Source: Legionella moravica DSM 19234 (GTDB lineage: Bacteria > Pseudomonadota > Gammaproteobacteria > Legionellales > Legionellaceae). From it: a stretch of 64,000 nucleotides of DNA. The notes below the pieces were generated by a model. The model was not told the origin of the DNA and did not search any database. It was given only the letters and a program-made list of their open reading frames with translations. Of the stretch, positions 10,101-17,199 are shown piece by piece (position 1 is the stretch's first letter; each line of letters begins with the position of its first letter). Location of the stretch: assembly GCF_000423305.1 (NCBI RefSeq), contig NZ_AUHS01000014.1, positions 1-64,000 of the forward strand, written 5' to 3'. The position numbers and the translations under genes are program-made.

Positions 10101-11158
10101 ACAGCCAGCCTCTCAGCATATTCGGCCTCAATGATAACTGCTTCAAAAAGAGGGCTGTTTTCTAATACACTTGCGCCTGCGCTACGCAATGAAGCAAACG
10201 CGACAACCAGCTTGTCTGCATATTTTGACTGCTCGATAAGCGCTTCAAATAGTGCCCTGTGTGAGAGAGCGCTGGCACCTGCCTGCATTAAAGCAGCTAA
10301 TGCCGTCTGAAGCCCGCGGCCATATTGTGCATGATGGATAACACGTTCAAAAAGGGACGGGTGTTCATGCAATGTGGCGCCTGCATCCAGCAGTGCCTGA
10401 AATAAGGATTCAAGTCCCGATGCATATCTTGCCTGCTGGATAACTTTTTGAAAAAGCTCCTGGTGAGTTGCAAGGCTTGCCCCTGCCCTCTCTAGTCCTG
10501 CAAACGCGACTTTCAATGCCTCTGCATATGCGAGGGGATAATGATACCCAAATTCCTGCCAACTGGCTGAAGCGACTGCTTGTTGGCTTATTAACTCAAA
10601 AAGTATCCGGTTTTCAGGAAGCTGAACCCGCATACCATATAACAAATCAACCCCGGCTTTCAATTTGTCCGTATATTGTGCTTGAACGATAAACAGTTCA
10701 AAAAGCGACCGCTCTTGAGGAAAGCGGGCCCCTGCGTCGTATAATGCCCGTAAAGCGCTTTTCAGCTGGTCTGCGAGCAGCGTCTTTCGAATAAGTGCCC
10801 GAAAAAGGGACTCATCTGCAGGGAGGCTCGCGCCTATTTCGTACATCACAGCATAGAGGTCTTCGAGCGGTTGAGCGAAAGAAGCTTGATGCATCAATCG
10901 TTCAAAAATGGATTGACAGTCAGGCAAGCTTGCTCCTACAGCTTTTAAGGCGGGATAATCACTTTGCTTCAGGGCATCACTATCAATTACTTCATTTTGA
11001 AGTGGGGAGGCATTGGTGAGGAGTTCATTATCATCATCTTCACCAAGCTTATTTGCATCAAACGTCTCATTTGGGACGGCATTGAGGTAGTCCTGGCTAT
11101 CAGAATAGACTTCATCCGCTTGTGCTGATTGGATTTTGATATCGTTATTATCGGGCAT
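7166..11158 (-). CDS. large repeat protein with C-terminal SidE-type phosphodiesterase domain, putative Dot/Icm effector
   Basis: About 1330 residues. After an acidic N-terminus (about 65 residues), residues 70-640 hold 17 tandem 34-residue units. Each begins near AGA-x-LPE, followed by LFE-x-VI and a Tyr-Ala-x-x-Leu helix. Unit 4 carries an insertion, and units 7-10 are nearly identical. The C-terminal 330 residues resemble the PDE domain of SidE-family Legionella effectors: RPNHGLAHTYR (His near 1085), TGRESE with the following ENLSRYDEF, and HRILTAAHKLDLPRCY. The order and spacing fit the His-Glu-His set of SdeA/DupA. No ADP-ribosyltransferase domain is visible, so it cannot ubiquitinate like SdeA; phosphoribosyl-ubiquitin hydrolysis is possible but inferred. 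ATG 11158 is preferred because GGTGAG lies 7 nt upstream; a TTG at 11173 lacks this. Base composition looks richer in G+C than neighbouring genes, which suggests separate ancestry. Confidence 0.75.
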   Translation of the reverse strand: MPDNNDIKIQSAQADEVYSDSQDYLNAVPNETFDANKLGEDDDNELLTNASPLQNEVIDSDALKQSDYPALKAVGASLPDCQSIFERLMHQASFAQPLEDLYAVMYEIGASLPADESLFRALIRKTLLADQLKSALRALYDAGARFPQERSLFELFIVQAQYTDKLKAGVDLLYGMRVQLPENRILFELISQQAVASASWQEFGYHYPLAYAEALKVAFAGLERAGASLATHQELFQKVIQQARYASGLESLFQALLDAGATLHEHPSLFERVIHHAQYGRGLQTALAALMQAGASALSHRALFEALIEQSKYADKLVVAFASLRSAGASVLENSPLFEAVIIEAEYAERLAVAFASLRSAGASVLENSLLFEAVINEAEYADKLVVAFASLGSAGASVLETSSLFEAVINQAEYAEGLQALINVLITAGAILPADETLFASLIPKAAHAVNLTSRIYALIIAGATLPEDQALFEVVIQQTIDTESLEAPCIPLTEADSYLTEKKEFFQPILNQARDVMLLKPGMWALITAGARLPEDQALFEAIINKEAHALNLSAPLRGLIAAGARLPEDRRLFERVVEQAEDTYRLQVHLRLLSASGAKLPEHRGFWEMIMDMPDKVTSLLHWFRVCGASIVYHHYLFEAFFSGNKPLVCSHYLMTKVMMALRNLISDAHPLLLPEHEGYSAQREQILARISDAMDAEFCITEGPLNKSPATRSLESILVRLSTLEDIELAQMRYDDSLGYVLQFGEEPDIYLSGLLREANFNHIELTDAQVMRLGETIQRMSNDFSRKPGDCVLNFIVERLPKSAQNALAMYVTQKYKNMNRLFRGEHQDADSRYVWISPADSHANLMANFLCGSLVNWSAAQLPKLLISSEERQILERVLLARGELNAEAIETLKKDQAFYNTILLSAVEGAVIDRNEYYKVIPIFNNLQLLFPRYGLVDRGEDLKAVGARGDANIATRRLANPSFMPSVTSFSVFSEGSSYFHSPGTVRTKLETDCSLRPVMNSNEGEILIPAGTTFLYTRDAAGRFFAREINSPGVQPGGSYWSSFALAEAYRNHLRHPYQDAEHQIILDGVAVERPNHGLAHTYRMMLLVDVVIDYFAHHACEAVFQHYCQSVTPEECEWIRVAAAYSITGRESEIAARENLSRYDEFRVASMQSLNAFLNKYAPRTLDERMHERLLHVVRWMGNPHYEQGPDIKNDHPDINERHHRNFIHRILTAAHKLDLPRCYTPQEFERAMEMCRALSSPNESQQACYFQMISYAIDLIRAHGGALSTDISPEGAFRQCSERYRPPFQKVSTSLRMLYEFSETVPRPKITEKYQLTMY
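9931..10236. repeat. three near-identical 102-bp tandem repeats inside the effector-like gene
   Basis: Three consecutive 102-bp units (beginning TAACCGCTTC, TAACCGCTTC and TAACTGCTTC on the + strand) encode repeat units 8-10 of the helical-repeat protein. They differ at few positions, so this is recent expansion or gene conversion, while the outer units are strongly diverged. Confidence 0.85.
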
Positions 11159-11191
11159 AACAAAGCTCACCAATTGATCAATATGAAAATT

Positions 11192-11221
11192 ATTATATCA
11201 CGGATCGGAATTGGTCGACAA
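11192..11221 (-). promoter_or_regulatory. promoter of the repeat/PDE gene
   Basis: Minus-strand TATAAT (11192-11197) and a -35-like TTGTCG (11216-11221) are 18 bp apart. The predicted start of transcription lies about 25 nt before ATG 11158. Confidence 0.55.
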
Positions 11222-11244
11222 TTAAACATGATGTGGTTTAATTG
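11219..11244. promoter_or_regulatory. 9-bp inverted repeat overlapping the -35 region, candidate operator
   Basis: CAATTAAAC (11219-11227) and GTTTAATTG (11236-11244) form a perfect inverted repeat separated by 8 bp. It begins inside the -35 of the effector-gene promoter. Its right arm also overlaps a + strand TTGACT (11242-11247), paired with GATAAT (11266-11271), which has no gene downstream. It is the size of a dimeric regulator site; the regulator is unknown, and it is not a good match to the PmrA or CpxR boxes I know. Confidence 0.45.
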
Positions 11245-11906
11245 ACTTGGACAGTCTGGTTAAAAGATAATGTGTCCAATTTGAGATAAAAGCCAATGAG
11301 ATCTAATCATTAATAATTTTTTAAATTTCTAATACAGGATCCGCTGGTATTCATATTTTAAAACGTATAAGGGGTCAGATCTTGCCGTTTGTATCTTGAA
11401 CGTCAAAAGGCAAGATCTGCCTCTCTCTACCCATTAATTAATCTTTCTTTATTATTAAATAATTCATCTTGCCTAAAACCTGGCTTATAAAGTTTTGCAA
11501 TGTTTTTTGATTTAGCTATGGTTCACTCCTCTCTCCCCAACCCTCTTCCCGCGAACCGACATGATCTTTTTATTCCAGTTTATTACACGGGAGAGGGGGC
11601 TGTTCGGGTTGATATCAATATTAAGTGGTCTAATTAAGTTAGGATCTTTTCTAAAGTTTTTTGTATCGAGCCTTTTACACTTTCTCTTCATCATTTAAAA
11701 AACTAATTTTCATTTGAGAAGTAAGAGCAATTCATGAACCAAACATTCATCTTGCATTCAACACACTCCCTCTCCCGCGTAAGAAACTGGAATAAAAAGA
11801 TCATGCCGGTTCGCGGGAAGAGGGCTGGGGAGAGGGAAAATCACTGATGCTTCCGAATATTAGGAAAAATCTGCCCCTCTCTAACTTGCTTGTTTATGTT
11901 ATATAT
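11245..11906. repeat. non-coding repeat-rich stretch between effector-like gene and fic
   Basis: No convincing gene. AGATCTTGCC (from 11377) faces GGCAAGATCT (11409-11418), forming one inverted pair. A larger inverted repeat of about 70 bp, rich in CTCTCCCC and CCCTCTTCCCGCG, occupies about 11531-11600 and 11760-11838. Its two arms contain the same TTTTTATTCCAGTTT core, with a few mismatches. Small ORFs here are products of the repeats. Confidence 0.7.
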
Positions 11907-13046
11907 TTAAAGCATGCTAATCGATTTTAATGGATCAATGGCGATTGATGATTCAATTTTTAATGCCTCTATTTTCCATGCCTCTATGCCTTTTTCAAGA
12001 TAGTGAGTCCATTCATCTAATGGTCCAAAAGTTGAGAAATAGGGCTGATACAGTATGGATGGATTGAATCCGTTTTCAGTAAGTAATTTTGCCAAAAGAA
12101 CCAGATCTGTTCTTCCCTGTCCGTCATAAAAAGGATGCAACCATTCCAGATGTTGGAACAACTCAGCGATAGCTCGTAGTGCCTGCTGATTTTGTTCTTC
12201 ATTTCTTAAAGTAGTATCTTCAGGAAGTGAGTTTATTATATCGTTATAATTAGCGATTAATTGACCCACTATTTCTTCAATTTCAACCGGATTCATAAAA
12301 TTATAATTAATCGTAATAAATGGGATGTCCAAAGAGGAATTCAAACTTAGAGTCGCTAAAGGTTTGGAGTGGTGCAATTTCTGTTGCAAATTTGCAAGTT
12401 CAATATTGATCTGTTTTATGGAGGTAAATGCGTTTTCATAAAGTGCATAACCATTATCTAAAATGTCAACGGCATTGACTCCCTTAGCTGCAAAAAAACC
12501 ATTCCGAGTTAATTCGTTGCATATTCCTGATTTTATTTCGACAGGGATTTTATCCAGTTCTTGCTTTGATCCTGATTCAGTAGTGATCTGGTATTTACTT
12601 TGAAGTTTCAGTCGCAAACTATGGATAAAAATGAAACTGTATTTTTTCATTTTGGCCTGAAATTTATCTTCCGCTACATTGGAATCTGTAACAAGATTTT
12701 GGGAGCAGCCACAATGTACAGCTCTGAATTGGTGAATCTTGTCTTTTTCGACATTAATGACTTTTTGATCAACATCAGAAAAATGTTCACAAGCTAATGA
12801 ATGTATCCGTACATACATCTCTTTTGTCAGTTGTTTTCCTAATTCCATGGATGCAAATTCTGCTGCTTTTTTAACACTGGCATAATAGCCTGGTTCTGCT
12901 ATCTCTCTTCTTCTTCCGCTACCGTGTAACCCAAGATCAAAAACATCGGCACCAAATGAGTGATACTTGCCATCGTAAATTTGCTTCCACCAGTTATCGC
13001 CCAGTCTCCAGAATGTGTTACGCATTTCTGCGGCTGTATATGCCAT
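11907..13046 (-). CDS. Fic domain protein with altered core motif, possible effector
   Basis: About 379 residues. Fic proteins transfer AMP or other phosphate-containing groups from nucleotides to hydroxyl side chains. The core motif is recognisable at residues 304-312 as HPFYDGQGR, in the helix context WLHPFYDGQGRTDLVLLAKLL. The canonical form is HPFx(D/E)GNGRxxR: here the Asn is Gln and the second Arg is Leu, while the catalytic His, the acidic residue and the first Arg remain. The N-terminal 250 residues are not recognised. ATG 13046 is preferred over 13094 because a run of six G lies 5 nt upstream. The gene is bracketed on both sides by AGATCTTG-type and CTCTCCCC-type repeats, which suggests insertion as a cassette. 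Effector status is inferred from the genus and context. Confidence 0.75.
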   Translation of the reverse strand: MAYTAAEMRNTFWRLGDNWWKQIYDGKYHSFGADVFDLGLHGSGRRREIAEPGYYASVKKAAEFASMELGKQLTKEMYVRIHSLACEHFSDVDQKVINVEKDKIHQFRAVHCGCSQNLVTDSNVAEDKFQAKMKKYSFIFIHSLRLKLQSKYQITTESGSKQELDKIPVEIKSGICNELTRNGFFAAKGVNAVDILDNGYALYENAFTSIKQINIELANLQQKLHHSKPLATLSLNSSLDIPFITINYNFMNPVEIEEIVGQLIANYNDIINSLPEDTTLRNEEQNQQALRAIAELFQHLEWLHPFYDGQGRTDLVLLAKLLTENGFNPSILYQPYFSTFGPLDEWTHYLEKGIEAWKIEALKIESSIAIDPLKSISML

Positions 13047-13094
13047 TCTAGCCCCCCAAAAGGTCATTTTATAAATATAGCATAATCGAGACAT

Positions 13095-13350
13095 TTAGTT
13101 TCAAAATGAGGCAGGGCGCATTATTTGCTTCGTGATAACAGGTCCATAAAAGGAAGCACATAAAAAGGGGGCAGATCTTGTCAAGGAATAAGAAACCCTC
13201 ATCCCCAACCCTTCTCCCTGTTTAAAAGGGAAAAGGGAGCATTCATATAAAAATAAACGGGGCAAGATCTAAGTTTCTCGATTAAACGGTCCAATTCGGC
13301 CATGATCTCAGCTATCATTAGGATGATCATCATGGGATATAAGCTGTATT
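13095..13350. repeat. repeat remnants upstream of fic
   Basis: GGGGGCAGATCTTG (about 13167-13180) and GGGGCAAGATCT (13259-13270) repeat in inverted orientation the motif found on the other side of fic. Between them is a CATCCCCAACCCTTCTCCC-rich hairpin (about 13198-13240) of the same type as the left-hand inverted repeat. No gene seen. Confidence 0.6.
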
Positions 13351-13359
13351 TTTAATTAA

Positions 13360-13392
13360 TAAAGGTTTATTGAATTTTCAATAAACCTTTAT
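13360..13392 (-). terminator. hairpin after the phasin gene
   Basis: ATAAAGGTTTATTGA and its complement form a perfect 15-bp stem with a very short loop, about 25 bp after the phasin stop. The stem is AT-rich and the trailing sequence (TTAATTAAAAA on the minus strand) is only partly T-rich. Confidence 0.55.
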
Positions 13393-13417
13393 GATGATCT
13401 TATCAAGAATTGGAATA

Positions 13418-13708
13418 TTATTTATTTTCACCAGCTGTTTTTTTAGCTTCTTTAACTAATCCTAACATTGCTTTTTCTATGATCTGAAAAGACTGTTGCA
13501 TATAATCTAAAGCTTTGTGGCCATTTTCAACCGCCAGATTAATTTGCTTTTCAAGAACTTCCTCAGGTTTTTTAACATGGGCAAGCTCATCAGGCTTTAA
13601 ATAAGTCAAACCTTGTAACGTCTTAACATTCAGTTCTGCAATAGCTTGAAAAGGCTCTTGTAATTTTTTAGCCATTTCACTCCATTTTTCAAAATTTGCC
13701 TGATTCAT
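13418..13708 (-). CDS. phasin family protein
   Basis: Small alpha-helical protein of 96 residues, rich in Ala, Lys, Glu and Gln. It carries the phasin-type segments FEKWSEMAKKLQEPFQAIAEL and LAVENGHKALDYMQQSFQII. Phasins coat polyhydroxybutyrate granules and limit their size. ATG 13708 is preferred, because GGAG lies 6 nt upstream. A GTG further upstream in the same frame falls within the operator-like repeat at the probable transcription start. It sits directly downstream of phaR and the phaB pair but has its own promoter. No PHA synthase gene is present in the window. Confidence 0.85.
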   Translation of the reverse strand: MNQANFEKWSEMAKKLQEPFQAIAELNVKTLQGLTYLKPDELAHVKKPEEVLEKQINLAVENGHKALDYMQQSFQIIEKAMLGLVKEAKKTAGENK

Positions 13709-13724
13709 GATGTTCTCCAATATG

Positions 13725-13800
13725 TTGCACTGCACAATTTAATAATAGACCCTAATTTTAGAAACTGTCAATAGATATTCAAAAAAATTTTGCACTGCAC
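13725..13800 (-). promoter_or_regulatory. phasin promoter flanked by two identical operator-like sites
   Basis: On the minus strand GTGCAGTGCAA occurs twice (13790-13800 and 13725-13735), 65 bp apart. Between them lie TTGACA and, after 18 bp, TATTAT. One copy is therefore upstream of the -35 and the other at the expected transcription start. PhaR repressors are known to bind TGC-rich sites at phasin promoters, and phaR is the adjacent gene, so these are good candidates for PhaR operators. Confidence 0.7.
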
Positions 13801-13806
13801 CATTTT

Positions 13807-14205
13807 TTATCCTTTAAACAGCTTTTGCCACTGCTGCATCATTTCCTGCATTTGTTTATTCCAGGTTTCAGTTGCCTGTTGATAGGGATTATTTTGTAGT
13901 GGCTTATCCATAGCCTGAAACATGTGTTCCATCATACTTTTTAATGAAACATGCATGGGATGATTGGCCAAAGAAATAATCTGCCGCAAAATCTCAGGAG
14001 ATAAAAATTGAGTAGGACCCGCTTCCATTTCCACAATAATCTGCAGCAACACTGAATTAGTCAGATCCTTTCCTGTTTCGGAATCCTCTATTTTAAACGC
14101 AATTCCTTCCACTACATAACGCTGTAACTGTTCAAGAGTAATGTATTGACTGGTTTCAGTATCATAAAGTCTACGATTTTTATATTTTTTAATTAAACGG
14201 GTCAT
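13807..14205 (-). CDS. phaR: polyhydroxyalkanoate synthesis repressor PhaR
   Basis: DNA-binding regulator of PHB granule-associated protein genes. In known systems it leaves the phasin promoter when it binds nascent PHB. The 132-residue protein opens with the PHA accumulation regulator DNA-binding motif IKKYKNRRLYDTETSQYITL. This is followed by the PHB-binding-type segment LLQIIVEMEAGPTQFLSPEIL and a Gln/Met-rich C-terminus. ATG 14205 is chosen over an upstream in-frame TTG at 14217 because it directly precedes the conserved motif. It lies 31 bp downstream of phaB, so it is probably co-transcribed with it. Confidence 0.92.
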   Translation of the reverse strand: MTRLIKKYKNRRLYDTETSQYITLEQLQRYVVEGIAFKIEDSETGKDLTNSVLLQIIVEMEAGPTQFLSPEILRQIISLANHPMHVSLKSMMEHMFQAMDKPLQNNPYQQATETWNKQMQEMMQQWQKLFKG

Positions 14206-14236
14206 ATGAAATCTCAAAAGTTAAATTCACCACAGT

Positions 14237-14983
14237 TTAATACATATGTAATCCACCGTTAATGCTCAGGTTTGCACCGGTTATATAGCGACTTTTTTCA
14301 CTGATTAAAAACTCAATTGCCCACGCGATTTCCTGAGGTTCAGCCAATCGTTTAGCCGGTATTAACTGAATGATACTCTCTAGAATATCGGGTCTAATCC
14401 CTTGCATTAAACGTGTATTGACATATCCTGGCGAGATGCTGTTAACAGTAATGTTTTTGCTCATTAATTCTTGAGCCAGACTTTTTGTAAAACCATAGAC
14501 ACCCGCTTTTGATGCAGCATAATTTGCCTGGGAAAATTGTCCTTTTTGGGCATTCACTGAAGAGACATTGACGATCCGGCCTGAGGCCTGCGCTTTCATG
14601 CTATCAACAACCTGTCGTGTCACGTTAAACATACCATCAAGATTGACCCGTAAGACCTCATCCCACTGCTGTTTGGTCATTTTAGTAAATACCGCATCGC
14701 GTGTAATACCTGCGTTATTAATCAAGGCATCGATAGAACCCAATTCTTTAATGATGACGCTAATAACTTCCTGGCATTGATCAAAGTCCGTAACATCCAT
14801 GTGCCGGAATGATATATTTTTAAAACCCTGATCCTGCAGTTCCTTTTTCCAGGCATTTCCCTTTTCGTCCGAAATCAGATCAAGAGCAATAACATGCTTA
14901 TAACTCCCATCCAATTCTTTTGCGACCGCAGTACCTATATCGCCTGTTCCACCTGTAATCAATACTACATTATTATTCTGCAT
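14237..14983 (-). CDS. phaB: acetoacetyl-CoA reductase (SDR), first of two paralogues
   Basis: Predicted NADPH-dependent reduction of acetoacetyl-CoA to 3-hydroxybutyryl-CoA for PHB synthesis. The 248-residue SDR has the glycine motif TGGTGDIG near the N-terminus, NNAG in LINNAGITRDAVF, the Ser of NVSSVNAQKGQ and the YAASK catalytic pair. The GQFSQANY context is diagnostic of PhaB-type rather than FabG enzymes. It is followed closely by phaR, and a second phaB lies 95 bp upstream in the same orientation. Confidence 0.88.
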   Translation of the reverse strand: MQNNNVVLITGGTGDIGTAVAKELDGSYKHVIALDLISDEKGNAWKKELQDQGFKNISFRHMDVTDFDQCQEVISVIIKELGSIDALINNAGITRDAVFTKMTKQQWDEVLRVNLDGMFNVTRQVVDSMKAQASGRIVNVSSVNAQKGQFSQANYAASKAGVYGFTKSLAQELMSKNITVNSISPGYVNTRLMQGIRPDILESIIQLIPAKRLAEPQEIAWAIEFLISEKSRYITGANLSINGGLHMY

Positions 14984-15077
14984 GAATTTCTCTTTTTAAT
15001 TTGTCACAATAGGCTCAAAAGTTTCAAGTAATTCTGGCAAGGCGCAAGATTATCCCTTGTTGCTTGCCAGAACCAAT

Positions 15078-15818
15078 TTACATGTATTGGCCACCATTTA
15101 CATCAAGATTAGCACCAGTAATGAATCCACTTTCAGATGAAGACAGAAATGCAACTGCATCCGCGACTTCTCGAGGATAGCCTAATCGACCAACGGGTAT
15201 ATTGGCTATGATTGAATTGAGTACGTCTTCCTTGACAGCAGCCAGCATTGGGGTTTCTATATAACCGGGAGAAATCGTGTTGACCGTAATGCCCTTGCTT
15301 GCTACTTCTAATGCAAGACTTTTGGTAAATCCAAACAGAGCAGCCTTGGTTGAAGCATAATTGCATTGGCCAAATTGTCCTTTTCGACCATTAATTGAGG
15401 ATATACTAATTATTCGTCCATAGCCTTTATCAAGCATGACAGGTATGACATTACGAGTCATGTTGAATACGCTGGTCAGATTCGCATCGAGCACATGTTG
15501 CCATTGCTGAGGCGTCATTTTTCGCAGACTACTGTCCTGAGTAATACCTGCATTATTTACCAGCACATCGATACGACCGTATCGCTCCATAATTAGATTG
15601 GTTATTTTTTCACAATCACTGTACTGGGCAATATCACCATAAACTATATCAATATCATAACCCAGTTGTTTTTGTTCGGCTTGCCATTGCTTTGCTTCCT
15701 CATGGCGTCCATCCTTAAAATAACATGCAACAACCTTAAAATCCGTCGATAAACGTTGGCTTATAGCAGATCCAATACCCCCGGTTCCTCCGGTAACAAC
15801 AGCTATCATTTGTTCCAT
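15078..15818 (-). CDS. phaB: acetoacetyl-CoA reductase (SDR), second paralogue
   Basis: Same fold and probable reaction as the neighbouring phaB. The 246 residues contain TGGTGGIG, NNAGITQDSS, ISSINGRKGQFGQCNY and the YASTK catalytic pair. It resembles classical PhaB (GRKGQFGQ-N-Y) even more closely than the downstream copy. The two look like an old tandem duplication, since they differ at many positions. GGGAG lies 6 nt before the ATG on the minus strand. Different cofactor or chain-length preference would be a reason to keep both, but nothing in the sequence shows this. Confidence 0.88.
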   Translation of the reverse strand: MEQMIAVVTGGTGGIGSAISQRLSTDFKVVACYFKDGRHEEAKQWQAEQKQLGYDIDIVYGDIAQYSDCEKITNLIMERYGRIDVLVNNAGITQDSSLRKMTPQQWQHVLDANLTSVFNMTRNVIPVMLDKGYGRIISISSINGRKGQFGQCNYASTKAALFGFTKSLALEVASKGITVNTISPGYIETPMLAAVKEDVLNSIIANIPVGRLGYPREVADAVAFLSSSESGFITGANLDVNGGQYM

Positions 15819-15906
15819 AACAACTCCCTGTTTTGAAATGATTACTGAATGACATTACTACAAAGTAAATTCGGCCACTTGTCAATGGCTGAGACCTCAG
15901 TTTATT

Positions 15907-17199
15907 TTATATAAATAAACTGTATACAATTAAAAATACAACCTGTACTGCAGTCACTGTAAGTCCATTTTGGATCATTGCTTTGACGTTTTCACTGCCT
16001 GCAAAGCCCATGGCGGCAAACATATTCGCTCCTGGATATGCATAATTCGTCACGCGAGTGGCAAATAGCATACATAAGGCAAATGAAATCATAGGTAATT
16101 GCAACAAAGTCACGGCAGGAGAAAATAGCTGGTGCAACATTTTTATCGTTGCTTCAGCAGCTCCGGGCATTCCAAAAGCGCCAGTAAATCCTATTAACAT
16201 GGATAATACCGGTTTACCCCCCCAATGAATCAAAGGAATCAGTAATTGGGTCAACGCATTAAATCCCCCTGCTTGATGAATCAAGGACATAAAAGGATCG
16301 AATAATATAAATAAAAAAAATAGATGCAGACTTTTTTGCATCCCGGTATATACCAGGCTAAAAATTTTTTTCGTACTTAATTGATTCATCAATCCTGTAA
16401 TAAAGGCTAAGGATATCATCACAAAAATAACGTAGGATGTTTTGGCCTGAGCCAATAAACCATAGACTACACACGTTAAAAAAGCGAATAAAAAAATTAG
16501 AGTTGCGCGCTTTTGTTGCCGATTAGGTATAAACGGCTCAGAACTGTCTTTATCTTCACAGAGTTCATGCGCGTATTGTCTTTGTAATCGGGAGGCCATC
16601 AACCAGGTAGTAATTAATGTAACTAAAGCCACCGGTAGAGCAGCATAGAAAAACACAGTCCCATAACTTAGACCGGTTACACCCAATAGTGCAACTACCG
16701 GAGGAGCAAAAGGCCCCAGGATTAAAGCTTCTTCAGCAGAGGCCTGCATTAATACGGCCAGGCTTGGGCGTGATAATCCTACAGAACCAGCAACCGGACG
16801 TAAGCTGGGTGCAAGAATAGCCAACCCGCCAGCCAATGTTCCAAGCAAACTGACAATGAGAAAAGAAGAGAGCACAATACCCACTTTGGCACGTCGTTGC
16901 GTGTTAATACCAATACCATGAACAATTTGATGAACCAAAGTATGACTGACTTGAGTGTGCGTTAACACCTCCCCTAACCCACGACCCAGCATGATAATAA
17001 ACCCGACTAAAGCCATAAACGAGCCTAAAGCTTCAGCCATCGTATTGCCTATGGCAATTGGGCTGCTCAAATTCCACACAAAACCCAATCCAACACAAAG
17101 ACCGGTAGCAACCAGAGGATCTACATTGCGAAACAACATCAAAGCATAAAGAATAATAATCGATAAACTGGCTAATTGAATGTAATAAGACATCAGCAT
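15907..17199 (-). CDS. polytopic permease, family not certain
   Basis: Membrane protein of 430 residues with about 11-12 hydrophobic segments and re-entrant-like Gly/Pro stretches (GTLAGGLAILAPSLRPV, GFTGAFGMPGAAEATIK). These give it the look of ion-transporter superfamily proteins (GntP/CitMHS type), but I do not recognise the exact family. Its start overlaps the stop of the epimerase gene by 7 bp, so both are translated from one message. The context suggests uptake of a substrate used by the epimerase, such as murein-derived peptides or another acid; this is inference. GGAG lies 4 nt before the chosen ATG, and a second ATG follows two codons later. Confidence 0.6.
   Translation of the reverse strand: MLMSYYIQLASLSIIILYALMLFRNVDPLVATGLCVGLGFVWNLSSPIAIGNTMAEALGSFMALVGFIIMLGRGLGEVLTHTQVSHTLVHQIVHGIGINTQRRAKVGIVLSSFLIVSLLGTLAGGLAILAPSLRPVAGSVGLSRPSLAVLMQASAEEALILGPFAPPVVALLGVTGLSYGTVFFYAALPVALVTLITTWLMASRLQRQYAHELCEDKDSSEPFIPNRQQKRATLIFLFAFLTCVVYGLLAQAKTSYVIFVMISLAFITGLMNQLSTKKIFSLVYTGMQKSLHLFFLFILFDPFMSLIHQAGGFNALTQLLIPLIHWGGKPVLSMLIGFTGAFGMPGAAEATIKMLHQLFSPAVTLLQLPMISFALCMLFATRVTNYAYPGANMFAAMGFAGSENVKAMIQNGLTVTAVQVVFLIVYSLFI

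Noticed and set aside
9931..10236. CRISPR array
   Set aside because: The repeated units are contiguous and coding, without spacers.
9927..10310. 127-codon + strand ORF opposite the repeat protein
   Set aside because: It is the antisense shadow of the 102-bp tandem repeats; the repeat periodicity keeps the frame open.
11159..11173. TTG start for the repeat/PDE protein
   Set aside because: No Shine-Dalgarno sequence; GGTGAG is correctly placed for ATG 11158 instead.
11174..11300. PmrA or CpxR box upstream of the effector-like gene
   Set aside because: TTAAT-like words are present but do not form the tandem repeat spacing of either regulator.
11512..11694. 60-codon ORF left of fic
   Set aside because: It lies in one arm of the large inverted repeat and has no support.
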